64,000 nucleotides of DNA from Stenopsyche tienmushanensis (taxonomy: Eukaryota > Arthropoda > Insecta > Trichoptera > Stenopsychidae). The translations under genes and the position numbers were made by a program. The notes beneath the pieces were generated by a model. The model searched no databases. It was given only the letters and a program-made list of their open reading frames with translations, and was not told where the DNA came from. Where the stretch lies: NCBI GenBank assembly GCA_008973525.1, contig WACJ01000527.1, forward strand, positions 2,046,001 through 2,110,000. The letters are read 5' to 3'. Below, piece after piece: positions 11,641 to 26,253 of the stretch; position 1 is the first letter of the stretch, and the number at the start of each line of letters is the position of its first letter.

Positions 11641-14147
11641 CTCAATAACAACCTTTTTAAATGAATATCTTTCATTTTAAAAATTATTTTATTCATATTT
11701 CAAATTTAATTAAAGCTGTCCGTAGAACGAATTGAATTATAGTTATAGTTAAGCAGCGTTCCATTTTAGGTTGCTTGGATAAATGAAAAAGTGTCGTTGT
11801 TCAACAGGATCATTGTTCAATAACGTTGCTATTTGTGACTAAAATAGAAATAATATATTTTTGGCACAAATAAATTCTATGATATTTTGATTCTTTATAC
11901 TTGACATGTAATATTATGACATTTCTTGGATATGGCACTGACAAAACGATTTTATTGTTAAGCACTCGATACAAAAGCGATCGTTATAAAGCCACGCCCG
12001 TTCCAATTAATATAGTGTTCATATTTTTAGCTCCAATTAAATGAAATTTCAACCATGAATAGTGAAAGCTCCTCCCGATGGAATAGTAAAATGGCCACGA
12101 TTAAAACATTTCAATAGATTAGAGCATTCAATGTGCCTAATTGGAACGTCTAGCGCGTATGAATAACTACCTAACAAGTGAGTTGTCAGAGGTCCTTGAA
12201 TGGGGCTTGGATAGATGGAACACGATCTTAAAAAACGACTTTTCTGCAAAAAGAAGAGAAACGCTTGATAAATGTATGTGATGTCGTATACGTGTGAAAT
12301 ATGACTCTGAAACTAAAGTTGTTGAAAAGTTTCTAACAGCATAGCTTGGCGAAATTCAAAACAGGTACACAGCAACCGTATATAATAATGCGAAAAAAAT
12401 GAAAATTTATAATTGCGACATTCCAAAAATCGATCAAACTCTCGGAAGCTGCATAGTCGTCAAAAGACGAAATCATAAATCATGCAAGACCGGGATTATG
12501 TGATAAGACGCGAAGCTCTCGCTTCGATGCTTCGACGATGTAATCTAATTCTTCATAGTCCAATTGTTCGAAATATTCAAATTTAGTTCACATTCTATTG
12601 AGCAGATTATTCTGCCATTTCAAAGCAAACACAAAACGAAACATCATCATACAGTCATTTGCATATTCCGTCTGCGCGAACGTTTTCGACATTCATTCGG
12701 CCCGAAATCGATACGCCAACCTCAATTTGGCACTAGTTAATGTGTGATTGGTATTTATTGTTATTGGGTCTATTTAGCGGCCATAAAATAAAGCTCACTC
12801 AAATTAACACCTCTTTGGGGTTTTTAAGCGTTCATTTTTTCCTGAATAACGCGAAAATAAATAAAAATTAGCGCGCCCATAAAGTTGAAATAAACTTTTT
12901 TATTGGCCATAAAGGTGATTCACTTAAAAAAGTGAGTTATCATTATTTCGCTATTAGTATCGATTCGGGCATCTTGCTGTACGAAAAGGTTAATACAAGA
13001 AGTTTAATTTATTTTTTGCTTAGCTTCCGAGAAATTCAATAACTTCCAAGGGACATTTGTTGAGGCTTATTGTTACTAAAATATCAAGCAAATATTGATT
13101 CCAAGAAACAGAATAATTTCATCAGTGTATTATGACGATATTTGGTTACTATATATATTTACCAATAAGTAGTCTTACTTTTCAGCTATCAAAATCATAA
13201 TTTAAACAATTTGAATTCAAATCTACAATATAAAATATGTGATTGATGATCTTACTTTGGAACTAGAATACTAAGGAACCGGAACAAGTAATCGTTAATG
13301 ATCGCCTAATTCAAATTTTATATTCAAATATATTCATTCAAAATAATTTAAAACCAGTTTTAGCTTATTAAATGAGTCGAATTTTTTAATTATTACGATC
13401 AGTTTGTATTGAGTCACGGTCCAGGAAACATGTCTTTTTACCACTATGTAAGAAATAACTACTTCATTGCTTTCGCTTTTAATTATTTTTCGTTATTATT
13501 CATAAACAATATCAGTGAAAGTAATCGATTAGAAACATTTGCGTTAAATTTACAGTTAAATGTAGTGATTTTTTTTTAAATTTATTGCGTATTAGGTAGA
13601 CCCAAAAATATTCGCGTATTTGGTAAAAAAAAGTTTAAATCTATTAATAACAAACTTTTTATACGCAACATTATAAGTTTAATTTTCTTTATTATTCAAT
13701 AAATCTTCCCATCACTTAGGCAACCTTTCGATCCCTTTTGTATAAAACTTAAATGCATTTCCACTGCAGCTGCATTTTTGGTTTGTTGTACCCTTGGATC
13801 TGAAAAGGTGAAAATTCAATCATTTCATTAAATTTTGCTTTATGAAGACTCGCAAATTCATGAAGCATTTTTATTATGCAAAAACTCCTAATTGTCGATA
13901 ATAAATTTGTATCTCATAGTTTCTCCCGGTTTCATTAGTTAAAATTATGCACAAAATACCCTTTCTATAGTCAATATTCATTGAAATTGGGGGCTCTTTT
14001 CGAGAAAGTTATTGATTTTTTTCGTAGTTTTATCATAAATGAACTCTTCGATTGTTTGTCATGAATCTGAGTCCATTAAGAGTTTTAGTGCATGTTTATC
14101 AAAATTCGAAGGTAGTCCTTATTCTCTATTCTCGGTTCATTCTTTAA

Positions 14148-14696
14148 CCTTTTGAGGAGTGAGCAAATTTAAAATCGATAAAGTCATTGATGCTATAATC
14201 GCTTTACATCGGTTATTTTTTGTCAGTTCCTATCAGCGTAAGACAATCTTCAATTCGAGGCAGAGTCAATTGTAAATAAGCACTGTTGATAGCATACAAG
14301 ACCTCGTCATTTTTTTACATAAACAATACACAAGAAATCGATTCATTTGCTCCTGCTTTAGAAGGAATTTATAATCGGACAAAGACTTATTCAACAAGCA
14401 AGCGACGAACAGAAAGCAATTAAATAAATAAACACAGTCGAGAGCACACAATATTCGATCATTTCGTTGTGTAAACAAATAACAAACTTGAAATCGAAAT
14501 CATTATTAGTCGATAAATTTGGGCTAACGATCTATACAATCGTGCGATGTATGCGGGGAAGCTCTCCGTCTCTGTCTCCCGAACTGCGCTACGCTCTCTT
14601 TCTGTCTCTGTCTGTCTCCGAGCTCAATGTACAAGAGTGCTCTTTCTGAATAAGTGGAGGGGGATCGCAAACCCTGCGATAGTACTCCTTTAGGGG
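14148..14696 (+). mobile_element. TTAA-target non-autonomous transposon, copy 2
   Basis: TTAA stands at both borders (14144-14147 and 14697-14700). Imperfect inverted ends read CCTTTTGAGGAGT on the left and, inverted, CCCCTAAAGGAGT on the right. The 549-bp body contains a CT-rich stretch (CTCTCCGTCTCTGTCTCCC...) and no transposase. TTAA targets with such ends suggest a piggyBac-type MITE. Two other copies lie at 6810-7110 and, inverted, at 28891-29301. Short reading frames over it are accidental. Confidence 0.65.
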
Positions 14697-14700
14697 TTAA

Positions 14701-17700
14701 GCTTCTTCTACCCGATTTAAATTTTTGAAACGAATATTGGCATCTGCGAATTATTACCAATTCACCACAAACATTGTTTGAATGTTTTACTGGCCTTTGT
14801 GACAATTCAATCCCAAATCAAAAAAGCATCATATAATGCTAGCTTCGTTAGCTTCTGGTTTACTCTTAACAGTAAAAAAGTCTGTTGCTCAAAAATAATG
14901 TTTAACAATAGTTCTATACAAAAGCTTACAAAGGTGTTTCCATTAATGTGTCTGGATATAAATTAAGTTCAAACACATAATCTCAAAATACGTGAATATT
15001 TTCGGGTCTCCTTAATATATACAAATGGCAATAGGAACTTTAAAGATGTTCCTAGAATGATAATATCCCATAAATTGGATTTTGATATCCTTAGTGGAAT
15101 TAGAATCTTATTAATTAATTAGATCAGCGGTTCTTAAGTTTATGTAGTCTACGGGTCCCTTCTTGAGCAAAATTTCCTTTGAAAACCCCCTCTTAAGCAA
15201 TTTTTTTTAGCGGATCCCTTCTTGAACAATTTTTTTTTGGTGGACCATTCATCAAAATAGATCTTCTTACAATGTTTTCTGTAAATAATTCCACGAAAAT
15301 ATCTTGTTCAAGTATAGATAAATGTTTTTTGTATTGTTTGTTAATCGCACTAGAGCAACGAATTACAATAAGTACGAAATTCGGGTGTTAAATTAAACTA
15401 TTTTTGCGGTAAATTGTAATTTGTGGTGAGAAACGGCTACTGTAAAATAGTTATTTTCATTGGGTCAGGTATCTGTTCGTACTCATTAGCTACAATTTAC
15501 AATGAAAAATGTCCTGAAGGTGGCGTTGGAAGGGTGCTTTGTTTTTTATATTAGATTACATTTTGATACCTTCAAGTTCATTTCAAAACAAGCGTGGATT
15601 AATTTTTGGTTAAATCTTAAACGTGCGATATCTTTTTAAAATCGAAATCGATTGAATGTAATCAATTAATCTCAAACGGAGAAGAAGATTGTGAAAGATA
15701 CATAGTTCAATATTTGTCGTTTAATGATCTTGAAATTAGGATCATATTAAATCGGTCATTTCATGTGAAAGCACTTAACATTCAAATATTTCCTAATTAT
15801 ATTTTTATCCTGTAGATTATCCAAGAGATTTAATAATTAGAAATATATTTTTTACTCGTATTTTTGTATAAAATTATACCAGCAGTATTTCTACATTTAA
15901 ATAATGGTATCGTAAACTAATTGTACTGGATTCATGTCTTCGATCGGGAATTAAATAGGGATCATTAAAGGGTTTAATTGAATTTTTGACGTGTATGTAA
16001 TTATGTATTTATGTGGCTATTGCGATTATTTTCGGATAAGTGGAGGGCGTATTTCGTTTTAGGAGTAATTATTCTAATATCATTGTGTGAATAGTAAATT
16101 GAAATATTTGAATATAGTGTTATTTATTTGACAACTTTTATTAATTTATAATAATTTGATTGTAAGCCATAATATTTTTACTATTGATAATATCGCCGAA
16201 AAATAAATAAATAGGGGCAGATAACATCGGTGATGTATGAATGGAAATTAATTTTCTTAGATGCTATTACAAGTGTTGACAAAATAAATTCGTGTGGTTC
16301 CAAAAGCGGACGTTTTCAATTGACCACTCTTGTTACTTTGAATCGTCATTTGGCTAGTCGACTTTCACCCTGAGTTGTCAAGAGTCTCAAAGGTAAGGTT
16401 GAATTAATCAAAGGTCGAATCAAGGGGGTGGAATGCGATAAATAAACTGTACCTCCGCCAACGCACGCCCCTAAAATGATCTGAAACATAGAACCTCCCA
16501 TGTCTGCCTTAATCTATAATCTACTTCAAAGAGCTAATAGGATCAGACTTCTTACCGTATCGCATAACAAGCACAAACACAAAGCCAAACAAAGCCTCAT
16601 CTGTAACGACATCTTCAAGCACGGCCTGTCTTTATGCCTATGGATTCCCGATTTGAGATAACCGCCACATTAGTGCCGGCATTCAACCGCAACTTGCAAA
16701 TATCGTTAGCGATGGCTTCATGTTACAACGCGACGACTTCAATAAAGCTCAAAGAGAATAAGGGATGAAACGACCCGTTAGGACGCACGGCGACATCCGT
16801 TTGACCTTAAGTGCGCTTCGTATAAAATCGAAAAGTATAACAACATGACACGGGTCATGCTCACCGGAAACTATTTAAAAGTTCTAGTTGAACTTTTGAC
16901 CTAAAAACTTAAAGTTGAGTTGCAATTTTTCATCTCAAAAACAAAGAATATCCTTCAATTAACTTTCTAGCAAGCGTAGCTGCACTAACTTTAAGCTCGT
17001 GTTATCCATGGATAAAAATTGATGATGAGCTTCCAAAGTATGGAACTTATTCAAAGCATGGATAGATCCAATGGAAAACCGGGATAAGATTGACCTATGA
17101 TTCCCAATTAAAATATTTGAATATTTTGAGAATAAACTGAAAATGGGTTATAGGACAAAAACAACTAATAAACGCGGTGAATTTAGTTATTAATTAAGTA
17201 GGCGTTTAAAAGAAGTTGCTCATTTTAAGAGCACAAAAATTTACACTGATGATCTTTAAATCAATCGCATTATGGAGCTTTATTGAGTTTCATTTAAACT
17301 TTTCAGTGTAAATATTGAACTATGCTGAGGGTAGTTTTTGCAGTGTACATTGTAGAGACGAAGAACAACCCACTGCCAGTTAAATAAATTTACAAATATT
17401 TGCATTAGATTTAAATTCTATTTGACTACTAATGGTACATTGCCGCATTGGTCGATTTACCTTGTTTTAATATTAATAGTTCGATACGAACTAAATCGCA
17501 AATCTTTCACCAGTCATTTTGAAACATTATGCATGATCATATGAAAATTGTTAATAAAATAGATCTTATCATTCTTAAGGACTATCTATTTGAGATATGT
17601 GAAATTTACTACATTTGAAAAAAGCCATGAACGTATTTAACTGCATATTTTCTATAAAAGTGTTTTGTATTTGTGGTGTGGACGAATTATCTTCCCTATG

Positions 17701-17770
17701 CAATTGTTGATCTGAGCAGATTTAATTCGCCAGATTAACAGCGATATCTTCCGTCTCTCTTTAGGCGTAA
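14701..17770. other. intron 6, no gene recognised
   Basis: AT-rich intronic DNA. A somewhat GC-richer patch at about 16360-16810 has short open frames on both strands. One, on the minus strand near 16510-16400, contains a glycine-rich hydrophobic stretch. None has a family match or a convincing splice frame. Confidence 0.4.
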
Positions 17771-18065
17771 TGTGTTATTTTAACGTTGCAGGGACATTGC
17801 ATCTACAATACCGATCGATCGTTTCTTGCGCGTGCACCGTTACTTGTTGGGTGGGTGTAGAAGGCGGGAGCCTTGGCTGCAGGAGGACTTCGAGACGAGA
17901 GAATCTTTCTGTTCAATGCCTGTCCACTTCCATATATTAGTCCAGCTACACAACGGCCCGAAAGAAGAAGTACCTAAGAGCGGGGAGCCGCCCGGGGACT
18001 CTGTCCCGCGAGTGTCCCCGCTCCAACTTTCACTGGTGTCAGAATCGGCGGGTCATGAATGCTGA
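17771..18065 (+). other. GC-rich exon-like island, unassigned
   Basis: A block far richer in GC than its surroundings starts just after TTTTAACGTTGCAG, a plausible plus-strand splice acceptor around 17792. It stays open for about 90 codons (DIASTIPIDRFLRVHRYLLGG... to SAGHEC) before TGA at 18063-18065. The minus strand is also open for about 70 codons here. No family was recognised on either strand and no donor or partner exon was found. It could be an exon of a nested gene, a conserved regulatory element or transposon debris. Confidence 0.3.
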
Positions 18066-20106
18066 TCGTTTTGGCAGGCCGACAGCACGTCTCGTTAGAG
18101 GGTTAGGATGGCCGAGAATTCGTTGGAATTAAGCTCTGAAAGGACGATGTACGTAATAATTGTTAAGTTTGCTACATAATAAAAAGACGTTGGGCTAATT
18201 TAAATTTATGGATTTTTTAGCAACAAAGAAAACATGTTATTTCTTTTGCAATTTTCTATTTTTTGGGATATAATAGAGATGTTGCTTATCGACTCTTTTA
18301 CAACGGGTCGAACGATAAAAAATCATACTGTGATAACATTTAAACCAAGTGAAGTAAAAAGCCGTAAAAATACCAAATGTATCAATAAAAAGAAAACACG
18401 TAGTCATGATGATAATAAACGCCCTAACAAATGTTAAGTACCGATTCAAATTTTAGCTGAAATTCAGGATCTGAAAAACTAAATACTGGGGTGATTCATT
18501 AAGTCGGACAGAATCGCCTATGAGTGACTATTTAAAATATCAAATCATTTTATTATGATTTAATTGTATACAAATGTAGTTCTAGTCAACAGCTTTATAT
18601 TCAAAATGATAGATTATTTTTAAGAAAATTTTCCGCATTTTAAAATTATATTTAATTATTAGGAAGGTTTATTTTTAGGGTGATTGACATTAATTAAATC
18701 ACAAAGGGATAAAAACAGCACCCTTTCAAATGCGAGCAACAGATGGCAGTTTCATTTCAATCTGACAATAAAGGGGTCAACAAATGACCAATTAATCTAA
18801 AAGGGTGCAATCATGAAGTATTCTGTTTTTTATTAATTTTTAATTGAATCGTTTTCGATATCAAATTTTGCTTTGGATTTAATTAATTCCACCTGATTTA
18901 GGGCGTTTTTAATACTTACAGAATAAATTAAGGAAGTCGTTCATCTCGCCATGCTAATTGGATCTTGCTAAAAATATCTCCTTACATGTTTTTTCATTGA
19001 AATATGATAATAAAATTGTGTGCCAAAAACAATATCACCCGTGCGGATCCACGCAAATCTATTGAAGTTTTCACATATTGTGAATAGCCACATCATTACA
19101 GTTTGGAAATTGTTTCCGTTAACAACGTTTCCTCCTATTGATTCAGGACTTTAGGTCCTTAATAATAATTAAGCGAAAGTAAGTACCCAGGTCTGTGTAG
19201 GTGCTATGTATTAACAAGCAGTGGCAAATTGAAAACAAACACGACCTCAAAAGGAAGATTTATTCCAACAAACAATTAACGGAAGACAGATGAAAATCAA
19301 TGCTCAATATAAGGATTTGGTGTGTTTATTTATTGGCGGATTAACTGCCTATATTTGCGAATAAAGTGTCCGATGAAAACTCGAAAGGAAATAAAGCGCA
19401 ACAAAAGAAAAGGTTAATAAATATAAATTACCCGGGATAGGAAATCCATTGCGAGGATATCGGAGGATTCTAAAGTAATTAGTACGGAAAAATGCCTAAA
19501 CGTATATTAAACGACCCTTTAAAATGAAGTGCGAGGGTTTATTCTAAAGTATCGATCTCGACTCGGAAATAATATCTTATCACTTCCCAGCTGTTATATT
19601 AATTTATGATTTATCATCGGCCATAAAAACTGTAAGATGGGAAAGAAAACGATCATGAAATTTGATTTACTGCCATCGAAAAACTATGTTATTCAATATA
19701 GATAATATAGTGACTAGACAACTTATTTAATCGATAGTTTCGGCTGTGTGATTAAATATACTAAGTATTAGATTAGTAGATTAGTTTTTTGACTCCTGTC
19801 TAAAATATTCGATTTTAAATCCAGATTATGAACAAAATTCGCTATTGTCGGATAAAACCCATTTATTTTATAGTAACTTTTTAAAAATCATTCTCAAAAT
19901 ATATAAATCCAGATTTAGTTTGATTTCTGGATCTGTAAATGCAAAACTGAACTGATTAATAAAATACGGCCGCGTTATAAAATAGCGATATTTTTGCTAC
20001 TAATTCATAGATTATTTGTAAAATTATTCCTTAAGATATTTTTAATTCAACTTAAACTTATGTGAAGGTTATTTTAAAAATAACCACTTTAAAATATTCT
20101 TATATA

Positions 20107-20521
20107 TCAGGTCAATCCAAAAGTTGTTGCGCATTTTTGGATAATTTTTAAATCGTGTTCTTAAAAATTTTGTGGAGTCAGAGTCCCAATTAACAGTGGA
20201 TTAGATGGAGAGAGGATGGATTCATCTCATGGAAAAGTTTATCGTCATTTAAAGAAGTCATTTAAAGAGTCATGTTTTGGCCGTTTGGTGACGAAAAAAG
20301 GATTGTTTGTATCATAATGTCACAAGAAAAATACAGTGGGCAGATAAAGATAGATAAAGTAGATAATTCCAACAGAAAAGGTGTGTTTACATCCAAAAAA
20401 ACGTATTTAAGTTTTTGTTGGGATATGTATGATGTGATTTATTATGAGCTGTTAGAATCAAATCTAACTATTAAATGCAATTTTTTTCCAAAAATACGCA
20501 TGAACTTTTGGACTGACCTGA
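20107..20521 (+). mobile_element. deleted mariner, 415 bp
   Basis: Inverted ends of roughly 35 bp (TCAGGTCAATCCAAAAGTTG on the left) are flanked by TA. Between them is a middle fragment of mariner transposase: FGDEKRIVCIIMSQEKYSGQ, then SKKTYLSFCWDMYDVIYYEL. This corresponds to the family's GDEKWI...KKVMLCVWWD...YYELL region and includes the first catalytic Asp. Both transposase ends are deleted, so it can only move in trans. It differs from the other mariners in the window by its terminal sequence. Confidence 0.8.
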
Positions 20522-22379
20522 TACATAGAAAAAAATCATATGGGGATTATCTACGCACACTTCGTAAGAATTTAATTTAAGAAAGTATTACATGTAACAA
20601 TGATAATGTTTATTTTCAATATAAGTGTTTATAAATAGTTGAAGACTCTATATTTGAACAGCCCTGTAGAAGCTTAATCCTGGTACTTGAATTTTTATCA
20701 AAAATGCGTTTGAAATCCAAAAGACTTGTTTATAATTATTTTTTTTCAATTTGGAGCAAAAAAATGTCAATTAAATGGCAAAAGTTTGTAGAAAAATCGC
20801 TTTGAATTTCTTTGTACAAATATTTAATTAAAGCGTAGAATGAGTCCAGCAAATAAGCTTAAAATGAAGAAAATACTTTTTTAGGATACTAAGAATTGGA
20901 AAGAAATTGGGACAAATATATAGTGAACAGACAATACATTTTATATATAAAGTTGTTATATTCGAACGATCGTTAAGCTACAATAAATTGTGTATTAACG
21001 AGAATTTAGCTAGTTATTTTTAAATGGATTAAGTTATATGAAAATGCAAATATTTCTTGTTCGTTAATCTCCTTTTTATATTACGTAAAACGTATGTAAT
21101 TACCGTTTTGTTTATCAATATAAGAGAAGCTGTCAAATAATACTAGCACTCATTCACTAGCACTTAACAGAAAATTTAGCAGTCCGCATTATACGTGGCT
21201 GGGAACTTTATCGAAAGCTTCAAATAAAATCGCTTCAACCCTTCTAATAAATTCTGATCGCAATAATTGACGGCGTGCTTTCAAGCAGGGTTTAGTGCCT
21301 CTCCGAGTATTGAAAATATTTATTGAAGTGTAATAAACGAACGATATTTATATTTCAATGATGCTGTGAAATTAAATAATCCCTTTACAGGCTCGGCGAT
21401 TATGTGAAACGCCGAAGATGTCGAAGACAATGAAATTGATGATAAAGAAATGCTCGTCTTCCGTAGTCGTATTAAGAAGGTAATTGAAATAGATTGTAAC
21501 CATGGCGAATAAGTGATGGCCTCCTGGAAGTCGTTAAACATGCGGTTCCCGAGAACCGGTTTAATCCGTCATCATCCATCTTTGTTCTGTATCAAAATTT
21601 AATAAATTTCAACGAAGAATAAAAAATGTCGAAAATTACAGCTTTTCATGGCTTAAATGATGAATTGCGCGAAAATGAATCGAGACTTTATCCGCGCCCC
21701 GAAAAGTGGACGGGGGTAGTGTTTGTTTAATTCGCAGCCGCACTTGCGGATAATAAATAAGAGAAGACAACAGGGAATAATGGAGGAAGATATAAAGGTG
21801 CCAACGGGATAGTATATATCTCCACTATCTGCACATAGACAACGAATAGGGAAAGATCGGGAGAGCCATTGTGACATATTGAATGGAATTTTGGCGCAAT
21901 CAATCTTTTAAATCAGGGAAATTTATCAAATATCGAGATTGAAAATTATCGACGAATATAAATTCGAGAAGCTGCGTTATGCATCACTAGAGATGGGCGT
22001 AAAATCTAAAGTAATGCGAATACTTTTCAAGAATATTTTCTAGTGTTCGCCATAAAAAATTGGGTTAGATTGCGGTATTGTTCTCCATATATTATGATAA
22101 ATTTTATGTAATATGTTCGAGTCGGGTCGCATCATTTTCATATCAAATGCATGATTCTTTTTGTACATTTATTATTAAGGCACATTGACATGAATCTATT
22201 CGGCATGCTTCAATAAGCTATTTGTAGAAATTATTCTACCTCCAAATATACATTGCAAAAAATCAGAAATAAACAGAAAATTATCATTTATCTTAAAGTT
22301 TAACGCATGTCATGCTAGACTAAATTATCATAGTTGAAAATTATTATCATAATCGTGCTAGTGATCCTTAATATGTTAA
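20522..22379. other. intron 6, nothing recognised
   Basis: AT-rich intronic DNA without a supported exon, RNA gene or transposon protein. Confidence 0.5.
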
Positions 22380-22880
22380 TATATAGCAAATAGGTTGCTA
22401 TTGGTCTAGTAGGTGCTTTATGCTACGTATACACACATACACATAGTAAAGTCGACGCGGCGCATGCGCGTAGCATGTCTATGATATATGCGCATATCCC
22501 TTACCGTGCTAAAAGCACTCACACACTCCGATGATATGTATTTGGTACACTATATGAAAAAGTGATTTAAAAATCGGAATATTCATAACTATTGCTTTTA
22601 TTGACTGTTGAGGTTGAAATGTAATAATTTTTAAAATGTTAGTAGTTTCAAATAATTTCATCATATTTTTTTTAAATAAAAAGACAGAGTGCGTGTGAAT
22701 ATGGTGGTTTTTTTCTTCAATCTGATTTTGGACTCGATCGTTTATAATAATCCAGAAACTAGAGCGTCACTATACTAATATTTAGGCAAAGGCTTTTCTA
22801 CTGCGTTTCAACATCATTTTACTATACCTAAATATGATTTTCCAAGGAGTAAGCTTGTTTGAAATATTTTTCACATACTT
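22380..22880 (+). repeat. dispersed repeat E, copy 1
   Basis: It shares with 34075-34650 an opening block AATAGGTTGCTATTGGTCTA, TGCTTTATGCTACGTA, a GCGGCGCATGCGCGTA core, and a 3' block with CAGAAACTAGAG, AGGCTTTTC and AAATATGATTTTC. The orientation is the same and the length is about 500-570 bp. No coding capacity is shared. The class is not known. Confidence 0.7.
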
Positions 22881-24876
22881 TTATTTGCAATGTATTATTT
22901 GAAAGTTGATAATTCCTAAAAATCATATAAATTTGTCAATATTATCGTCAACTACACCATCCTACGAACTTATTGAGTGATGTGTTATAATGAACAACAA
23001 TTTGGTTTCAGGCATGCAAGCATACAAGTTTTCCCAAATTTAAAGCAAAATACATCCTTATCCCTAGCTCAAAATCATGCCAGGAATAATTAATATTTAA
23101 TTTAAAAAAAAAAGTTAAATCACAAAATATCAACATTTGACTGATTTAAATTTGAGAAAATTTAAAGCTTCATCCCATTAAATAATGGATGAGATTATCT
23201 ATATTCTTAATTAATTGAAACAGATAAATATTTTAAACTATTAATACATATTTTAAACTAGAAACAAATATATTCTAGGATTACAAAACTTTTTCATGGA
23301 CCCTGATATTAAAGTGAGTATTTGTTTGGTTTAGATAAACTTTTGACGAAAATTTTCAAGCATCAATAGAGCAATTTTATATGAAATCAATTGGTTAAAT
23401 AAATATACATTACTTTTGGTAAGAAGTGCATAAATATTTTCGTATATTGATAAATTGATACTAGATATATCGACAAAGTTTCATCCAAAGAGGGAAGGTA
23501 AGTCGAAAAGTTTTGCCATTCATTTATAAGAAGTTATTCTTTCTACTATAGGTCTTTAGATATTATTTTTCAGCGTCATTTCTCTACTATAAGAAAACTT
23601 GTAACAACTATGTAGCGATGCAATATATTTGCTATAGGAACAAACGACGTTTATTTTTAAATTGTTTTGTATTAAAGCCTCCTAAAAATGATTTATTATG
23701 TTCAAATTTATATGTATTGTGATATATTGCTTATATGACTGAATTCATATGAAATGACTGTTATCGTTCACGTGGATTTTTTATAATATACAGGAAAAAA
23801 GGGTCATTTAAATTAGCAAATTCAATATGAAAGTATTATCATATCATATTATTTTATGCCCATTAGGGAGGAATTTTACCCTTACTTATTTATAAGAGGG
23901 CCGGGTCAAGTACTTTAAGGCTGCCGAGCTCTAGGAAAATACGCAATTATTTGTTCTCAAAATATTATAAAGCCATAAAGGAAGAGCCGAATGTGAAGAA
24001 TATTGCAAATAGAAAAATTGATGTTTGTTTATGCTCGTTCCTTCGTCGAGCACGTCTTTTAAATTGAGGCCCGAATAGTCGCAGTATTAAATTGATATTT
24101 ATATTGGGGGTGGGTGGTCCCGGGGTGAAAAATATAAAGCGAAATTTCAAAGGAGAACAGGGAAAACTATATTCGTCCCGTAATAATTCTTTTTGAAACA
24201 ATCGAACCCGAACCCGAACGCCGTAATAGGGAGACATTTCTAAATTTATTGTTGCGCTATTTTTTGACAACTACGTTGGTCTCGATTTAGTTAGAGCTCG
24301 TATGTTCTTATTATTGATCTCGATTGGTGAAGCGGGCTCTATTTATATCTGGGGGATCCAAATTGCCCGACTTAAGTTTGACAAACGACTTCCAACATTT
24401 TTACTTTGTCCGCATAGCAGTAATCTTTAATTGTACCCTTACAGTGAATCGAATAGAACATATATCAAAACATGTATAAAAGTCGACATTGGCTGTCTGT
24501 AATCCAATTTGAGGTCAATGTACTTTAGGGGATGTTTAGGTCCTAAGCAGAGGGATAACAAGATATGTAAACAAATTTAATAAAAACTTTGCGCATGGGA
24601 TTGAATATGAATACGTATTGTGATATACACACGTGCCACAAATAATATAATATTTAGAAAATTGAAAGACCAAATGTTGATATAGTGAATAGAAGCTTCG
24701 ACTTATTGTAAAAACTCTGGTTTAAGTCCAAAATGTGGGAGGAAAATTGTCATACTAACAAAATTAGAGAGATTGTTGATGTGTCTCATGTTGTCGCCTA
24801 GTATTGCTAAATAGATAACTGAGTGTTTATTCAGGGTTTGATATATTCCCAACTTTGGAGTGCTCAAGTAGAGATC

Positions 24877-24974
24877 CGTTCATGAACGCAGATCATGTTC
24901 GGTGAACATGTCCGGATATGGTGACCGATCGTAAGGTGCTCTTCCATTGTGTCAACGGTCCGAAGTACGGACCG
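24877..24974. repeat. cluster of three perfect short palindromes
   Basis: Within 98 bases lie CGTTCATGAACG (24877-24888), CATGTTC-GGT-GAACATG (24894-24910) and CGGTCCG-AAGTA-CGGACCG (24956-24974). The third is a 7-bp perfect stem with a 5-base loop. The segment is GC-richer than its surroundings. It may be an end of an unrecognised transposon or a protein-binding site. Confidence 0.45.
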
Positions 24975-26253
24975 GTTGGACATGCAAACTATGTATTGCT
25001 ATTTAGAATAGCTCTTCGTCGTAAAATTCTCTCGTGGTAGTGTATGTAAAATAATATGGTCTCAATAAGTCAAATATGAGCTCTACGTTACATAAATATG
25101 ATTTAAAAATAATTACTACTTTTCAACCATTCGTTGGTCTTCTCTTACCTTCAAATAATATTATCCGAACATAAAAACATGCGGAGCGCAGTGGAAATCT
25201 ACTATACGAAAAAAAATCTTTTCCTAGAAAAATCACGTATAGATATTACTTAAATCCATAAAAATAACTTGAATAAAATAATATTACATGGATAGATGCA
25301 TTATTAAATTAGAAACAATCAATATTGAACTGCTGATATTTTAGGGCTACAACATTTCAAGCGAAGAACTTCCAACGAATCGATGGAACATTACACAAGG
25401 ATAATGTTTATCTTTAAGTCGTCTATTTACCCTGCTTAAAGTTGAATTGAATTTTCCACTCATAGTGGATTTTAAATATTTTATTATCGATACGCTCTCG
25501 AAGGGTAGTCAAACATAGATATTTAATTTATCTAATATCTACAGGGAATTACAACAGGCGGGGAATGGAATATTTTCATCGCGCTATTGAAATGTATGAT
25601 ATTGACAAGCGTTCCCCATACTTTGCTTGTGCGAAATTATGAGCCTCGATTTGATTACGTGTATATTGGAAACGTTTAATAATTAATTAATTCTTATACA
25701 TCGATATTTCAATTTAAGCTCACAACGTGTCAAAGTATTTTTCTTTGATGTATTCTATCGCCATGGAAAATATCTTCTTATTGTTCACGACAAATCTTTC
25801 ACAAGTTAATCATTAATACTTTTGGCTGCTTGAAATAATTTAAGGGTGAGAAATATATCATGTTTGCTACCCTCTATAGTAGATACAAAATTTTGTAAGT
25901 AATTTTGATTTTGGACAACACAAATTTACATGAACACTAGTAACGTGAGAAGTAAAGATTGTATTACTAATTTGCTGGTAAATTACAAGATCTGCAATCT
26001 CGATTAATAACGGTATTTAGATTAAATCACCTTTAATAATAGATGATTTTTATTATCAAAGGGTAGTTAATATTTCTATGGGAACATGATTTAATACCTA
26101 AATATTTTAACCATATTTTTAACTATCGATGTAAAGAAATGTATAATCGAATAGAGTTTTTTAGAATATACTGCAATCAAAATTTTGATCTGAGTAAATG
26201 GTAGTTATTTTGCTATTATTATTTTTCTTGTTGCTGTCTGCTAATATTAGATA

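Noticed and set aside
14524..14805. 93-codon minus-strand frame that resembles the frame at 28878-29063
   Set aside because: The two look alike because both lie in copies of the same TTAA-family repeat; the third copy does not keep the frame.
16400..16510. Minus-strand frame with a glycine-rich hydrophobic stretch
   Set aside because: It resembled a membrane segment, but no splice signals, family or continuation support it.
16540..16760. Plus-strand text resembling a retrotransposon RNase H segment
   Set aside because: The similarity was a few residues only, in more than one frame and without the catalytic motif order.
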